Part shown: positions 28,834-38,490 of the stretch, one piece after another | Numbering within the stretch: the stretch's first letter is position 1 | How the letters are laid out: every line of letters begins with the position of its first letter | NCBI RefSeq assembly: GCF_000374865.1 | Contig: NZ_KB895452.1 | Span: forward strand, 62,001 to 126,000 | Reading direction: 5' to 3' | DNA from: Arthrobacter sp. 135MFCol5.1 | Lineage (GTDB): Bacteria; Actinomycetota; Actinomycetes; Actinomycetales; Micrococcaceae | DNA length: 64,000 nucleotides | The notes under the pieces: generated by a model | What the model saw: only the letters and a program-made list of their open reading frames with translations | Told to the model about the DNA's origin: nothing | Database searches by the model: none | Made by a program: the position numbers and the translations under genes

Positions 28834-28849
28834 AGTGCCGATTAGCACT
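28834..28849. promoter_or_regulatory. Candidate MarR operator between divergent promoters
   Basis: AGTGC-CGATTA-GCACT is an inverted repeat lying between the marR -10 box (28829-28824) and the peroxiredoxin -10-like TAGGCT (28866-28871). Its position would let one protein control both genes. Confidence 0.45.
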
Positions 28850-28903
28850 CGCCCCACCCGCTTACTAGGCTGTTGTGTCCCGCCCGCAACAAGGAGAAAA
28901 ACA

Positions 28904-29377
28904 ATGGCTGAAAGACTCGTTACCGGCGACAAAGCACCCGCATTTACCCTGCAGGACTCACGCGGGAAGGAGGTCAGCCTGGACCCGGCCTCCGGTCGCT
29001 CCACCATTGTCTACTTCTATCCGGCAGCGTCCACGCCCGGGTGTACCAAAGAAGCCTGCGACTTCCGCGACAGCCTTTCCTCCCTGCAGGCCTCCGGATA
29101 CGACGTCCTGGGCATCTCGCCCGACCCCGTCGAAAAACTGGCAAAATTTGCGGCGAATGAAGCCCTGACGTTCCCCCTGCTCTCCGATGAGGACCACGCA
29201 GTGGCCGAGGCATACGGCGCCTGGGGCGAAAAGAAGAACTACGGCAAGACGTACCAAGGCCTGATCCGCTCCACCATCGTGGTGGATCGCGACGGCAAGG
29301 TTTCCCTCGCACAGTACAACGTCCGGGCGACCGGACATGTGGCCAAGTTGCGGCGGGACCTCAACCTGGACGCCTGA
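28904..29377 (+). CDS. bcp: Thioredoxin-dependent peroxiredoxin (Bcp/PrxQ type)
   Basis: A 157-residue cytosolic thiol peroxidase that reduces hydrogen and organic peroxides. The peroxidatic Cys is in YPAASTPGCTKEACDFRD; the second Cys five residues later (CTKEAC) is the resolving Cys of the atypical 2-Cys PrxQ class. The conserved Arg is in GLIRSTIVVD. AAGGAG (28891-28896) gives a good Shine-Dalgarno. It is divergent from marR. Confidence 0.95.
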   Translation: MAERLVTGDKAPAFTLQDSRGKEVSLDPASGRSTIVYFYPAASTPGCTKEACDFRDSLSSLQASGYDVLGISPDPVEKLAKFAANEALTFPLLSDEDHAVAEAYGAWGEKKNYGKTYQGLIRSTIVVDRDGKVSLAQYNVRATGHVAKLRRDLNLDA

Positions 29378-29416
29378 CCACGGCGCACCTGCCGGACCAC
29401 CCCGCCGGCGCGACGC

Positions 29417-29422
29417 TACAAT
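29417..29422 (+). promoter_or_regulatory. -10 box of tRNA-Leu
   Basis: TACAAT lies 51 nt before the mature tRNA-Leu start, a reasonable place for its promoter. No good -35 is visible. Confidence 0.4.
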
Positions 29423-29473
29423 GGACACTGGCATCCCGCCGTCGAACGCCCTGCGTTCCTGGGGGAAGCCTGC

Positions 29474-29555
29474 GCGCGAGTGGTGAAATTGGCAGACACG
29501 CAGGATTTAGGTTCCTGTGCCTTCGGGCGTGGGGGTTCAAGTCCCCCCTTGCGCA
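29474..29555 (+). tRNA. tRNA-Leu (TAG)
   Basis: A class II tRNA of 82 nt. The acceptor GCGCGAG pairs with CTTGCGC (one G-T), the D-arm is GTG/CAC, the anticodon stem CAGGA/TCCTG encloses loop TTTAGGT (anticodon TAG, reads CTA), a long variable arm follows, and the T-arm GGGGG-TTCAAGT-CCCCC is perfect. The 3' CCA is not encoded, unlike tRNA-Lys in this window. Confidence 0.96.
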
Positions 29556-29561
29556 CACCGC

Positions 29562-29597
29562 GGATCCCCCGGCTTTGGCCGGGGGATCCTTTGTTTT
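29562..29597 (+). terminator. tRNA-Leu terminator
   Basis: GGATCCCCCGGC pairs with GCCGGGGGATCC around a short TTTG loop, followed by TTTGTTTT. Confidence 0.92.
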
Positions 29598-29653
29598 AAG
29601 CCGTCTCCCCCATGCCGGTTCGTGCCCCGAATAGAAAAACTCCACGGATCCAC

Positions 29654-29680
29654 CCATCCACTTCCGCCCACCGGCCGAAT
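29654..29680 (+). promoter_or_regulatory. SigK-like ECF promoter of the fasciclin gene
   Basis: CCATCC (29654-29659) and CCGAAT (29675-29680) are separated by 15 nt. As I recall it, the mycobacterial SigK consensus is CCATCC-N16-17-CCGAAT, used for the fasciclin lipoprotein genes mpt70/mpt83. Both hexamers match exactly; spacing is one short. The next gene here also encodes a fasciclin lipoprotein, about 107 nt downstream. Confidence 0.6.
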
Positions 29681-29786
29681 AGCCATTGAGACACCAGCCA
29701 AGGGCAGGTGCTTACCCCCAAGTCAGACTGCACGCCACGGACACCGCTCCACGGGCAGCAGGCTCAACGATCCAAGGAGTACTGAA

Positions 29787-30479
29787 ATGCAGACCTTCAA
29801 GCGCACCACTTTCACCGTCGCAGGCGTTGCAGCGGCCGCTCTGCTCAGCCTCACCGCGTGTGGCGGTTCGGGCAGCACCTCCGGGTCCTCGGCATCTTCG
29901 GCGCCGATGTCCTCCGCCCCCAGCTCCAGCATGGCCTCACCGTCATCCAGCGCCATGGCCAGCTCCTCGGCCGGCAGCATGGACCCGGCAGCAAACCTGG
30001 TCGGCCCCGGCTGCGCCGCTTACGCCCAGCAGGTTCCCACCGGCGCAGGCTCCGTAGCCGGCATGGCCCTGGATCCGGTGGCCGTCGCCGCCTCCAACAA
30101 CCCCATCCTCACCACGCTGACCGCGTCGGTATCCGGCAAGCTCAACCCCAAGGTCAACCTGGTAGACACCCTCAACGGCGGCGAATTCACTGTCTTCGCA
30201 CCGGTGGATGACGCCTTCAAGAAGATTGACTCCGCCACCATCGACACCCTGAAGACGGACGATGCCCTGCTGAGCAAGATCCTGACCTACCACGTTGTTC
30301 CCGGCCAGATCACCCCTGACAAGATCGCCGGCACCCACGCCACCGTCGAGGGCGGCTCCGTCACCGTCACCGGCAGCGGCAACAACCTCAAGGTGGACAA
30401 CGCCAACGTCATCTGCGGCGGCGTCAAGACCAAGAACGCCACGGTCTACCTGATCGACTCGGTGCTGATGCCCAAGTAG
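29787..30479 (+). CDS. Fasciclin-domain lipoprotein (MPT83-like)
   Basis: A 230-residue surface lipoprotein. The signal peptide ends in a LTAC lipobox (Cys25), followed by a Ser/Ala/Met-rich linker to about residue 65 and a single fasciclin (FAS1) domain: [30 protein letters not shown] (H1 motif), [10 protein letters not shown] (H2 region) and a C-terminal [14 protein letters not shown]1 domains act in adhesion. AAGGAG at 29774-29779 sets the start. The domain layout matches mycobacterial MPT70/MPT83, and the upstream promoter looks like the SigK type that controls them. No sigK or rskA is in the window. Confidence 0.93.
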   Translation: MQTFKRTTFTVAGVAAAALLSLTACGGSGSTSGSSASSAPMSSAPSSSMASPSSSAMASSSAGSMDPAANLVGPGCAAYAQQVPTGAGSVAGMALDPVAVAASNNPILTTLTASVSGKLNPKVNLVDTLNGGEFTVFAPVDDAFKKIDSATIDTLKTDDALLSKILTYHVVPGQITPDKIAGTHATVEGGSVTVTGSGNNLKVDNANVICGGVKTKNATVYLIDSVLMPK

Positions 30480-30642
30480 CCCTCACAGGCAACAGGCGTT
30501 CTTCGACCAAGCCGGGTTCCACTGGTTATCCAGGGGCCCGGCATTGGCGTGTCCGGATCCGGGCAGTGCCCGGGTCGTGTCCATTAGACTGGATCCCGGC
30601 CCGCAACCGGCGGAGCCGGCAGGATCCAGAGGTGATAAACGA

Positions 30643-32310
30643 GTGCCCAGCAGTACATCGCGGCGGACTGCCCTCAAGGCCGGCGCCGTCCTCATGGCGC
30701 TGGGCGTGACATCATGCACAGGCACACCGGCTCCCTCTCCCACGCCCGGCCAGGACAACTCCACGCCCGCGGAACCGGCAGCCACCTTCAGCTTCGGAAC
30801 CGCCGCCCAGCCACTGGGCCTTGACCCGGCATTGTCCAACGACGTCGAGTCCCAGCGCATCACGCGGCAAATCATGGAAGGCCTCGTGGGAGTTGACCAG
30901 ACCACGGGAAAGCCCACGCCCCTGCTGGCCACCGAATGGAACGAATCCAACGAGGGCCGCACCTACACCTTCAAGCTTCGTACCGGCGTTACCTTCCAGG
31001 ACGGGACCCCGTTTAATGCCGACGCCGTCTGCACCAACTTCAACCGCTGGTTCGCCTTCTCCGCCGAACTGCGGAAGCAGGCACCGGGCAGTTCCTTCAA
31101 GGGGGTCTTCAAGGCCCACTCGGACGAAGCCGGCCTCTCAATCTTCAAGAGTTGCACCGCCGTGGCCGCGGACACCGTGCAGATCGACCTCACGCAGCGC
31201 TTCACGGCGTTCCTGCAGGCATTGACATTGCCCGCCTTTGCGATGGCCTCCCCTGCCGCCCTCGCTGCCGGCAAAGCCGACGTGCTGGACCAAAACCGTG
31301 GCGGCCAGGCCTTGTCCGTTTTCGCCACCAACCCGGTCGGCACCGGCCCCTTCACACTCGCTGCCTGGGGCAGCGACAACGTGACCCTGTCCAGCAACAA
31401 GACCTACTGGGGCGACCGCGGGCAGATCGCCACCATCAACTTCCTCGCCTACAACTACCCGCAAACCCGCCTCCAGGCCCTCCTGGACGGCAAGATCGAC
31501 GGCTACGACGCCGTGACCGTGGGGAACTTCGACCAGCTGGTCAAGCGAGGCAAGCAGATCGTCCAGCGCGACCCGTTCTCCGTGATGTACGTGGGCATGA
31601 ACCAGGACATCCCGGTGCTGCAAAACCAAAAGATCCGGCAGGCGGTGGAGCTTGCGATCGACAAGGAAACGCTGATCCGGAAGTTCTTCATCGACAACAC
31701 CGCCAAAGCGACGCAGTTCGTCCCGCCCAAGATCAGCGGATTCAACAACGATGCCCCGGCACTGGGCCATGACCCGGAAAAGGCCAAGAGCTACCTCAAG
31801 GACGCCGGCTACGCCGGCGAGGAACTCAAGTTCTACTACCCCCTGAACGTCACCCGGCCCTACCTCCCGACCCCCGAAAAGGTCTACGCCGAGCTCAGCC
31901 GCCAGCTCACCGCCGTCGGCTTCAACATCCGGCCCGTCCCGGTGGACTGGGCCGATGGCTATCTCCAGAAAGTCCAGTCCCCCGGCGACCACGCCCTGCA
32001 CATCCTCGGCTGGAACGGCTCGTACTCGGATCCCGACAACTTTGTCGGCCCGCTGTTCGGCGAGAAGAACGGCGAATTCGGGTACCAGGATCCGCAGGTG
32101 TTCTCGAAAATCAACAGGGCCCGCGGCCTGCCGGACGGCAAGGAGCGCGATGACTTGTATCACACCATCAACACCCAGATTGCGGCGACGGTGCCGGCCG
32201 TTCCCATCGCCTTTCCCATCTCCGCCCTTGCCCTTTCGGACCGGGTCCTGAGCTACCCGGCGTCCCCGGTCTTAAATGAAGTTTTTACGAAGGTCCAACT
32301 AAAGCCTTGA
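30643..32310 (+). CDS. ABC transporter substrate-binding lipoprotein (family 5, oligopeptide type)
   Basis: A 555-residue extracytoplasmic solute-binding protein of the DppA/OppA family. The N-terminus reads SRRTALKAG...VTSC, a signal with twin Arg and a lipobox-like end, so it may be a Tat- or Sec-exported lipoprotein. Family features are [42 protein letters not shown] and the C-terminal [21 protein letters not shown] precedes the GTG start; a TAGACT -10 lies at 30585-30590. No permease or ATPase genes adjoin it, so it is an orphan binding protein that must share a transporter encoded elsewhere. Confidence 0.92.
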   Translation: MPSSTSRRTALKAGAVLMALGVTSCTGTPAPSPTPGQDNSTPAEPAATFSFGTAAQPLGLDPALSNDVESQRITRQIMEGLVGVDQTTGKPTPLLATEWNESNEGRTYTFKLRTGVTFQDGTPFNADAVCTNFNRWFAFSAELRKQAPGSSFKGVFKAHSDEAGLSIFKSCTAVAADTVQIDLTQRFTAFLQALTLPAFAMASPAALAAGKADVLDQNRGGQALSVFATNPVGTGPFTLAAWGSDNVTLSSNKTYWGDRGQIATINFLAYNYPQTRLQALLDGKIDGYDAVTVGNFDQLVKRGKQIVQRDPFSVMYVGMNQDIPVLQNQKIRQAVELAIDKETLIRKFFIDNTAKATQFVPPKISGFNNDAPALGHDPEKAKSYLKDAGYAGEELKFYYPLNVTRPYLPTPEKVYAELSRQLTAVGFNIRPVPVDWADGYLQKVQSPGDHALHILGWNGSYSDPDNFVGPLFGEKNGEFGYQDPQVFSKINRARGLPDGKERDDLYHTINTQIAATVPAVPIAFPISALALSDRVLSYPASPVLNEVFTKVQLKP

Positions 32311-32389
32311 CGGGCCGGTCCAATTTCAGTATGTCGGCTGCCCGGGGATATTCTGTGACAGCCAGAGCCGCTGCAATCGGAGACTGATC

Positions 32390-33892
32390 GTGACTTTCAT
32401 TTCCAAGACCCCACATGCCGACGTTGTCCTGATAGGCGGCGGCATCATGAGCGCGACGCTGGGGGCATTCCTCAAGCAGCTGGAGCCGGACTGGACCATC
32501 TCGCTGTTCGAACGGCTGGACCAGCCGGGGCTCGAGAGCTCAGATCCCTGGAACAACGCGGGGACGGGCCATGCGGCCCTCTGCGAACTGAACTACTCCC
32601 CCGCAGCCAAGGACGGCTCGGTAAGCCCCAACAAGGCGCTGCTCATCAATGAACAGTTCCAGCTTTCCCGCCAGTTCTGGTCCCACTTGGTGGACAACAA
32701 CCTGATTGGCTCCCCCAAGGGTTTCATCAACACCGTCCCGCACATGAGCTTTGTGATTGGCGAGGACCACACCCGGTTCCTGAAGACGCGCTACGAGGCC
32801 CTGAAACCGCACACCCTTTTCCGGTCCATGGAGTACTCCGAGGACCACGCACAGATTGCCAAGTGGGCGCCACTGATCGTCAAGGGCCGCGACCCCAAGC
32901 AGCGTGTCGCCGCTACCCGGGCAGCTGAAGGGACCGACGTCGACTTCGGCGCGCTGACCCGTGAGCTCACAGGCTACCTGGGGAACAACGGCGTCGAAAT
33001 CAACTATGGCCATGACGTCACCGGCATCTCCCGGGCGTCCGACGGCGGCTGGGACCTGACGCTGAAGCACCCGCGTTCCGGAGAGCACGGCAAGATCCAC
33101 GCCAAGTTCGTCTTCGTCGGCGCCGGCGGCGGCGCGCTGCACCTCCTCCAGGCCTCGGGCATCCCCGAAAGCAAGGGTTACGGCGGCTTCCCCGTCTCCG
33201 GGCAGTTCTTCCGCTGCACGGACGAGACCATCGCCGCCCAGCACAGCGCAAAGGTCTATGGCCAGGCCTCGGTTGGCGCCCCGCCCATGTCCGTACCGCA
33301 CCTGGATACCCGCTACGTCAACGGCAAGCGCTCGCTCCTGTTCGGACCCTACGCCGGCTTCTCCACGAACTTCCTCAAGAACGGCTCCTACCTGGACCTG
33401 CCGCTGTCCATCCGCCCGGGCAACATCATCCCGATGCTCGCCGTGGCCAAGGACAACATGGACCTCACCGCGTACCTCATCAAGGAGGTTGCAAAGCGGC
33501 ACGACCAGAAGGTCGAGGCCCTGCGCGAGTACTACCCCGAGGCAAAGGGCGGCGACTGGGAACTTATCACCGCCGGCCAGCGTGTGCAGATCATCAAGAA
33601 AGATCCGCAAAAGGGCGGCATCCTTCAGTTCGGAACCGAAGTGATCGCCGGCCGCGACGGCTCCATCGGCGCGCTCCTGGGCGCGTCGCCCGGGGCTTCG
33701 ACCGCTGTCCCCATCATGATTGAACTGCTGCAGAAGACGTTCCCCCGGAATTTCAAGGGCTGGCAGTCCAAGCTCAAGGACATGATGCCCGGTTACGGGG
33801 TCAAGCTGGATGAAAATCCGGACCTGGCCGCGGAGCTGGAACGGGCCACGGCCAAGTCCCTCCAGCTGGAGAGCGTTTCCGCCAGTCATTGA
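32390..33892 (+). CDS. mqo: Malate:quinone oxidoreductase
   Basis: Mqo is a peripheral membrane FAD enzyme that oxidises malate to oxaloacetate and passes electrons to the quinone pool, replacing or supplementing NAD-dependent malate dehydrogenase. The 500-residue protein has the N-terminal FAD motif [13 protein letters not shown], then [19 protein letters not shown], and the C-terminal [20 protein letters not shown] segment. The GTG start follows ATCGGAGA; TATTCT at 32349-32354 is a plausible -10. The gene is transcribed alone. Confidence 0.97.
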   Translation: MTFISKTPHADVVLIGGGIMSATLGAFLKQLEPDWTISLFERLDQPGLESSDPWNNAGTGHAALCELNYSPAAKDGSVSPNKALLINEQFQLSRQFWSHLVDNNLIGSPKGFINTVPHMSFVIGEDHTRFLKTRYEALKPHTLFRSMEYSEDHAQIAKWAPLIVKGRDPKQRVAATRAAEGTDVDFGALTRELTGYLGNNGVEINYGHDVTGISRASDGGWDLTLKHPRSGEHGKIHAKFVFVGAGGGALHLLQASGIPESKGYGGFPVSGQFFRCTDETIAAQHSAKVYGQASVGAPPMSVPHLDTRYVNGKRSLLFGPYAGFSTNFLKNGSYLDLPLSIRPGNIIPMLAVAKDNMDLTAYLIKEVAKRHDQKVEALREYYPEAKGGDWELITAGQRVQIIKKDPQKGGILQFGTEVIAGRDGSIGALLGASPGASTAVPIMIELLQKTFPRNFKGWQSKLKDMMPGYGVKLDENPDLAAELERATAKSLQLESVSASH

Positions 33893-33959
33893 CCCTGCCG
33901 GGGCCAGCGGCTGGCACCCAGGGCATGTACCAGTCACTAAACCCCCCAGGAGAGCATCC

Positions 33960-36900
33960 ATGTTCCGGCTGGCGCACCTTTCCCTTGCCAACAGGGCCCT
34001 GATCGCGCTGATCACCGTCTTTGCCTCGGTCTTCGGCGTGATCACCATGTCCTCGTTGAAGCAGGAGCTCATCCCGTCCATTGAGTTCCCGCAGATCACC
34101 GTCCTCAGCTCCATGCCGGGCGCGTCGCCCGAGGTCGTGGACAAGCAGGTCAGCGGCCCGCTGGAGAAGGCACTGAACGGCGTGGAGGGGCTGGAATCCA
34201 CCTCCTCCACGTCACGCACGGGCGTCTCGCAGATCACCCTGGTGTTCACCTATGGTTCCAATCTTGACCGGGCCCGGAACCAGATCGACCGGGCGATCTC
34301 CAACGCCAAACGGACCCTTCCAAGCGATGTCCAGCCGCAGGCTATCGCCGGGAGCATCAGCGATTTCCCCATCGTGTTCCTCGCGGTGTCCTCGGACAAG
34401 TCCCTGAGTGACCTGAACGCTGACCTGCAGCGCCTGACCGTGCCCCGGCTGCAGAAGATCGACGGCGTCCGCAGCGCCGACGTGACCGGTGGTGCGTCCC
34501 AGCACATCGAGATCCTGCCACGCACCGATGCCCTCGCCGCCGCGGGCGTGGGCGTGACCGCGATAAAGGACGCCCTTTCCAACAACGGAGCCCTGGTCCC
34601 GGCCGGAACCCTCGAGGACCAGGGAAAGACCCTCTCCCTGCAGATCGGCAGCCCGGTGGATTCCCTTGACGCCATCAAGGCCCTTCCGCTGGCCGGGGCG
34701 AAGAACGCAGCGACCGTCGGCTCGGTGGCCGACGTCTCGCTCAAGGACGACGAACGCACCTCCATCACCCGCACCAATGGGGCCGAGACCCTGGCCGTTT
34801 CCGTCACCAAGAAACCCGAGGGTGACACGGTGGGGATTTCCCATGCGGTGCGGGACTCCCTGCAGGATCTCCAGGCGGAGCTGGGCTCGAACGCAAAGTT
34901 CACACCTGTCTTTGACCAGGCACCGTTCATCGAAAAGTCCATCAAGGACCTCACCACGGAAGGCCTGCTGGGGCTGGGATTCGCGGTGGCGGTCATCCTG
35001 CTGTTCCTGATGTCGGCGCGTTCCACGCTGGTCACCGCCGTCTCCATCCCGCTGTCGCTGCTCATCACGTTCATCGGTCTTTCGAGCACGGGCTATTCGC
35101 TGAACATCCTGACCCTCGGCGCACTCACCATCGCGATCGGACGCGTGGTGGACGACTCGATCGTGGTCATCGAGAACATCAAGAGGCACCTCAGCTACGG
35201 CGAAGAAAAGTCGACGGCGATCCTCACCGCCATCAGGGAGGTGGCCGGTGCCATCACAGCCTCCACGCTGACGACGGTGGCCGTGTTCCTGCCGATTGCC
35301 TTCGTCGGCGATCTGGCCGGCGAACTGTTCCGGCCGTTTGCCCTGACCGTCACCATGGCGCTGCTGGCGTCGCTGCTGGTGTCCCTGACCATCGTTCCGG
35401 TGCTCGCCTACTGGTTCCTCAAAAACCCCAAGGGCGCCCCGGACGGAGCACCGGCCGGTTCCGCCGAGGCCCGCCGGATTGCCGCGGAAGCCACAGCCAA
35501 GGCGCACGACGCCGAGCAGCGCAGCCGCCTGCAGCGCGGCTACCTGCCCATCCTCCGGTCCACCCAGAAACACCCGGTCATCACCCTGGTGGCCGCCGTC
35601 CTGGTTCTCGTCGCCACGGGCGCCATGACGCCACTGCTGGCTACCAACCTGCTGGGGAACTCGGGACAGAACAGCCTGACCGTGCGCCAGGTGCTGCCTG
35701 CCGGAACCAGCCTCGCGGACACCAGCGCCGCCGCCATCCGGCTCGAGGAGGTCCTGCGCGGCATCGACGGCATCAAAGACGTCCAGGTGACGTCGGGCAA
35801 TGCGCAGGCCGGGTTCGCCGCACTGACCTCCACCGGGTCCTCGAACTCCACTTTCACCGTGGTCACTGACGAGAAGGCCAACCAGGAACGGCTCCAGGAC
35901 ACCGTCCGGACCGAGCTGGCCAAGGTGCCTGATTCCGGCAAGATCTCCGTTGGCACCCAGCAGGGCGGCTTCGGTACCTCGTCCACCGTGGACATCACGC
36001 TGAAGGCCGCCACCAGCGCCGACCTGCAGTCCGCCAGCGACACCATGGTTGCCGCCATGTCCGGCGTTCCCGGCACCAGCGAGGTGGCCAGCAACCTGGC
36101 GGCCAGCAACCCCGTGGTGCAGGTGAAGGTGGACAGGGCAAAGGCGGTGGCCGCAGGACTGAACGAGCAACAGGTTGCCGGGGTCCTGGCTTCCACCATC
36201 AGCCCCATTCCCGCGGGGACGGTCCGCATCGACACCAATGATTTCCCGGTGCGGATCGGCCAGGGCACAAAATTCACCAGCATTGACGCCGTCCGCAACA
36301 TCCCGCTGCCGGCTGGCGGCAAGCCGGTAACGCTGGGAAGCATTGCCTCCGTGGAGCAGGTGGACGTCCCCGTCTCCATCACCGCCAGCAACGGTGAGCG
36401 CACCGCCAAGGTGTCCATCACGCCGTCGGGCTCCAACCTGGGTGCCGTGAACACCGAGGTCCAAAAGCGCCTGGCGGACGTCCAGCTGCCTGCCGGCGTC
36501 ACCGCGACGATCGGCGGGGCCACCACCCAGCAGGCGGACTCCTTCCGGCAGTTGGGCCTGGCCCTGCTGGCTGCCATTGCCATCGTGTATGTGATCATGG
36601 TGGCCACGTTCAAATCCCTCATCCAGCCGCTGATCCTGCTGGTATCGGTTCCCTTCGCGGCCACCGGTGCCGTGGCCCTGCTGCTGGTCACGGGAGTTCC
36701 GCTGGGCCTGCCGTCGCTGATCGGCATGCTCATGCTGGTGGGCATCGTGGTGACCAATGCCATTGTGCTGATCGACCTGATCAACCAGTACCGCCAGCCG
36801 CGTGACGGCCGGCCGGGCATGAACGTGGCGGATGCCATTACCAACGGTGCCCGGCAGCGCCTGCGCCCCATCCTGATGACGGCACTCGCCACAGTCTTTG

Positions 36901-37193
36901 CCCTGACTCCCATGGCCCTGGGCCTCACGGGCGGGGGCGGTTTCATCTCGCAGCCGCTTGCCGTTGTGGTCATCGGCGGCCTGGTGTCCTCGACTGCACT
37001 GACCCTCATCCTGGTCCCCGTGCTGTACCGGCTGGTGGAGGGTCGCCGAGAAAAGAAGGCGTTGCTTAAGGATCTTCAGGCCCGGCCTGAACGCGGCCCG
37101 GGGTCCGACGTCGACGCCGGGTTCAAGGACTGGACCACCGGGCAGATGCCCAAACTCAGCGGCCGCCGCGCCGCCCCCGGGGGCGCCGAGTAG
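33960..37193 (+). CDS. RND-family efflux permease (HAE1/SwrC type)
   Basis: A 1077-residue resistance-nodulation-division transporter, a proton-driven exporter. The layout is TM1 (about 13-32), a large periplasm-side domain opening with SIEFPQITVLSSMPGASPEVV, TM2-6 with the proton-relay region (VVDDSIVVIENI), a second large loop, and TM8-12 (LMLVGIVVTNAIVLIDLINQ). I start at 33960 (MFRLAHLSLANRAL) after AGGAGAG; the longer open frame overlaps mqo. No membrane-fusion protein gene is adjacent, as is usual for Gram-positive HAE1-type pumps such as SwrC. Confidence 0.94.
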   Translation: MFRLAHLSLANRALIALITVFASVFGVITMSSLKQELIPSIEFPQITVLSSMPGASPEVVDKQVSGPLEKALNGVEGLESTSSTSRTGVSQITLVFTYGSNLDRARNQIDRAISNAKRTLPSDVQPQAIAGSISDFPIVFLAVSSDKSLSDLNADLQRLTVPRLQKIDGVRSADVTGGASQHIEILPRTDALAAAGVGVTAIKDALSNNGALVPAGTLEDQGKTLSLQIGSPVDSLDAIKALPLAGAKNAATVGSVADVSLKDDERTSITRTNGAETLAVSVTKKPEGDTVGISHAVRDSLQDLQAELGSNAKFTPVFDQAPFIEKSIKDLTTEGLLGLGFAVAVILLFLMSARSTLVTAVSIPLSLLITFIGLSSTGYSLNILTLGALTIAIGRVVDDSIVVIENIKRHLSYGEEKSTAILTAIREVAGAITASTLTTVAVFLPIAFVGDLAGELFRPFALTVTMALLASLLVSLTIVPVLAYWFLKNPKGAPDGAPAGSAEARRIAAEATAKAHDAEQRSRLQRGYLPILRSTQKHPVITLVAAVLVLVATGAMTPLLATNLLGNSGQNSLTVRQVLPAGTSLADTSAAAIRLEEVLRGIDGIKDVQVTSGNAQAGFAALTSTGSSNSTFTVVTDEKANQERLQDTVRTELAKVPDSGKISVGTQQGGFGTSSTVDITLKAATSADLQSASDTMVAAMSGVPGTSEVASNLAASNPVVQVKVDRAKAVAAGLNEQQVAGVLASTISPIPAGTVRIDTNDFPVRIGQGTKFTSIDAVRNIPLPAGGKPVTLGSIASVEQVDVPVSITASNGERTAKVSITPSGSNLGAVNTEVQKRLADVQLPAGVTATIGGATTQQADSFRQLGLALLAAIAIVYVIMVATFKSLIQPLILLVSVPFAATGAVALLLVTGVPLGLPSLIGMLMLVGIVVTNAIVLIDLINQYRQPRDGRPGMNVADAITNGARQRLRPILMTALATVFALTPMALGLTGGGGFISQPLAVVVIGGLVSSTALTLILVPVLYRLVEGRREKKALLKDLQARPERGPGSDVDAGFKDWTTGQMPKLSGRRAAPGGAE

Positions 37194-37208
37194 CAACAGC
37201 GCCCCTCC

Positions 37209-37248
37209 CTGATGCCCGTACCGCCCAGCGGTGCGGGCATCAGCTTTT
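37209..37248 (+). terminator. RND gene terminator
   Basis: CTGATGCCCGTACCG pairs with CGGTGCGGGCATCAG (one G-T) around a 5-nt loop, followed by CTTTT. Confidence 0.88.
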
Positions 37249-37309
37249 GAATGCCCTTCTGCGAACGCACGCGGGAATATTCTCCGCGTCGGGGCGTTAC
37301 AGCAGGCGA

Positions 37310-37327
37310 TAGATGCAAATGCATCTA
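37310..37327. promoter_or_regulatory. Perfect palindrome, likely MarR operator
   Basis: TAGATGCA-AA-TGCATCTA is a perfect inverted repeat of the size and AT content of MarR-family operators. A second repeat, GTTTA-CACT-TAAAC (37333-37346), follows and overlaps a TACACT -10 box (37336-37341). The operon downstream ends in a marR gene, so autoregulation is the simplest reading. Confidence 0.65.
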
Positions 37328-37380
37328 AATTGGTTTACACTTAAACTAAGCCGGAAAGTCCAGCAACGGAAGGGCACATC

Positions 37381-38490
37381 ATGCAGATCGGTGTTTTCAG
37401 CGTCAGCGACATCACCACGGACCCCACAACAGGCCGCACCCCCACCGAGCACGAACGCATCAAGGCCTCGGTGGCCATCGCCAAGAAGGTCGAGGAGATC
37501 GGCATGGATGTCTACGCCCTGGGCGAGCACCACAACCGGCCCTTCTTCTCCTCCTCACCCACCACAACGCTGGCCTACATCGCAGCGCAGACCAACCGCA
37601 TCATCCTCTCGACGGCCACCACGCTGATCACCACGAACGATCCCGTAAAAATCGCCGAAGACTTCGCCATGCTCCAGCACCTGTCCGATGGACGCGTGGA
37701 CCTCGTCCTGGGCCGGGGCAACACCGCTCCCGTCTATCCCTGGTTCGGCAAGAACATCCAGGACGGCGTGGAGCTGGCCATCGAGAACTACAGCCTCCTG
37801 CGTAAACTCTGGGACGAGGACACCGTGAACTGGTCCGGCAAGTTCCGTACCCCTTTGCAGAACTTCACGTCCACGCCCCGGCCGCTGGACGGTGTGGCGC
37901 CCTTCGTGTGGCACGGCTCCATCCGGACGCCGCAGATCGCAGAGGTGGCCGCCTACTTCGGTGACGGTTTCTTCGCCAACAACATCTTCTGGCCCAAGGA
38001 GCACTACCAGCAGCTGATCGGCCTCTACCGCGAGCGTTACGAGCACTACGGCCACGGCACGGCAGACCAGGCGATCGTTGGCCTGGGCGGCCAGTTCTTC
38101 ATGCGGAAGAACTCCCAGGACGCCGTAAAGGAGTTCCGCCCATACTTCGACAACGCTCCGGTGTATGGCCACGGACCTTCGCTGGAGGACTTCACCTCGC
38201 AGACTCCGCTGACCGTGGGCAGCCCGCAGGAAGTCATCGAGAAGACCCTGACCTTCCGCGAGTACTTCGGCGACTACCAGCGCCAGCTGTTCCTGATCGA
38301 CCACGCCGGCTTGCCGCTGAAGACCGTGCTGGAGCAGCTGGACCTGTTCGGCGAGGAAGTCCTGCCTACGCTGCGTAAGGAGTATGCAGCACGCAAGCCC
38401 GCACAGGTTCCCGGGCCGCCCACCCACGCCGGGCGGGTCGCCGCACTGCTGGCCGCCCAGGACGCCGAAAAAGCCACCTCGGAGGCATGA
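37381..38490 (+). CDS. LLM-class flavin-dependent oxidoreductase
   Basis: A 369-residue bacterial-luciferase-like monooxygenase with a TIM-barrel fold, using reduced FMN. The N-terminal MQIGVFSVSDI strand, ALGEHHNRPF motif, TTLITTNDPVKIAEDFAMLQHLSDGRVDLVLGRGN segment and the FVWHGS substrate-side loop are typical of the CE1758-like subfamily. The substrate is unknown. It is first in a two-gene operon with marR (4-nt ATGA overlap) and is preceded by two inverted repeats, so expression is probably induced by a ligand of that repressor. Confidence 0.93.
   Translation: MQIGVFSVSDITTDPTTGRTPTEHERIKASVAIAKKVEEIGMDVYALGEHHNRPFFSSSPTTTLAYIAAQTNRIILSTATTLITTNDPVKIAEDFAMLQHLSDGRVDLVLGRGNTAPVYPWFGKNIQDGVELAIENYSLLRKLWDEDTVNWSGKFRTPLQNFTSTPRPLDGVAPFVWHGSIRTPQIAEVAAYFGDGFFANNIFWPKEHYQQLIGLYRERYEHYGHGTADQAIVGLGGQFFMRKNSQDAVKEFRPYFDNAPVYGHGPSLEDFTSQTPLTVGSPQEVIEKTLTFREYFGDYQRQLFLIDHAGLPLKTVLEQLDLFGEEVLPTLRKEYAARKPAQVPGPPTHAGRVAALLAAQDAEKATSEA

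Noticed and set aside
28842..28850. TTAGCACTC, identical to one arm of the CIRCE heat-shock element
   Set aside because: The second arm GAGTGCTAA at a 9-nt spacing is absent and no heat-shock gene follows. A MarR-type operator explains the repeat better.
32540..34249. A 569-codon minus-strand frame opposite mqo
   Set aside because: Antisense shadow of Mqo; no motifs, and mqo is full length with a Shine-Dalgarno.
34212..37196. A 994-codon minus-strand open frame opposite the RND transporter
   Set aside because: It mirrors the RND gene, is rich in His, Gln, Asp and Gly, and has no domain. The plus-strand product matches a known family along its whole length.
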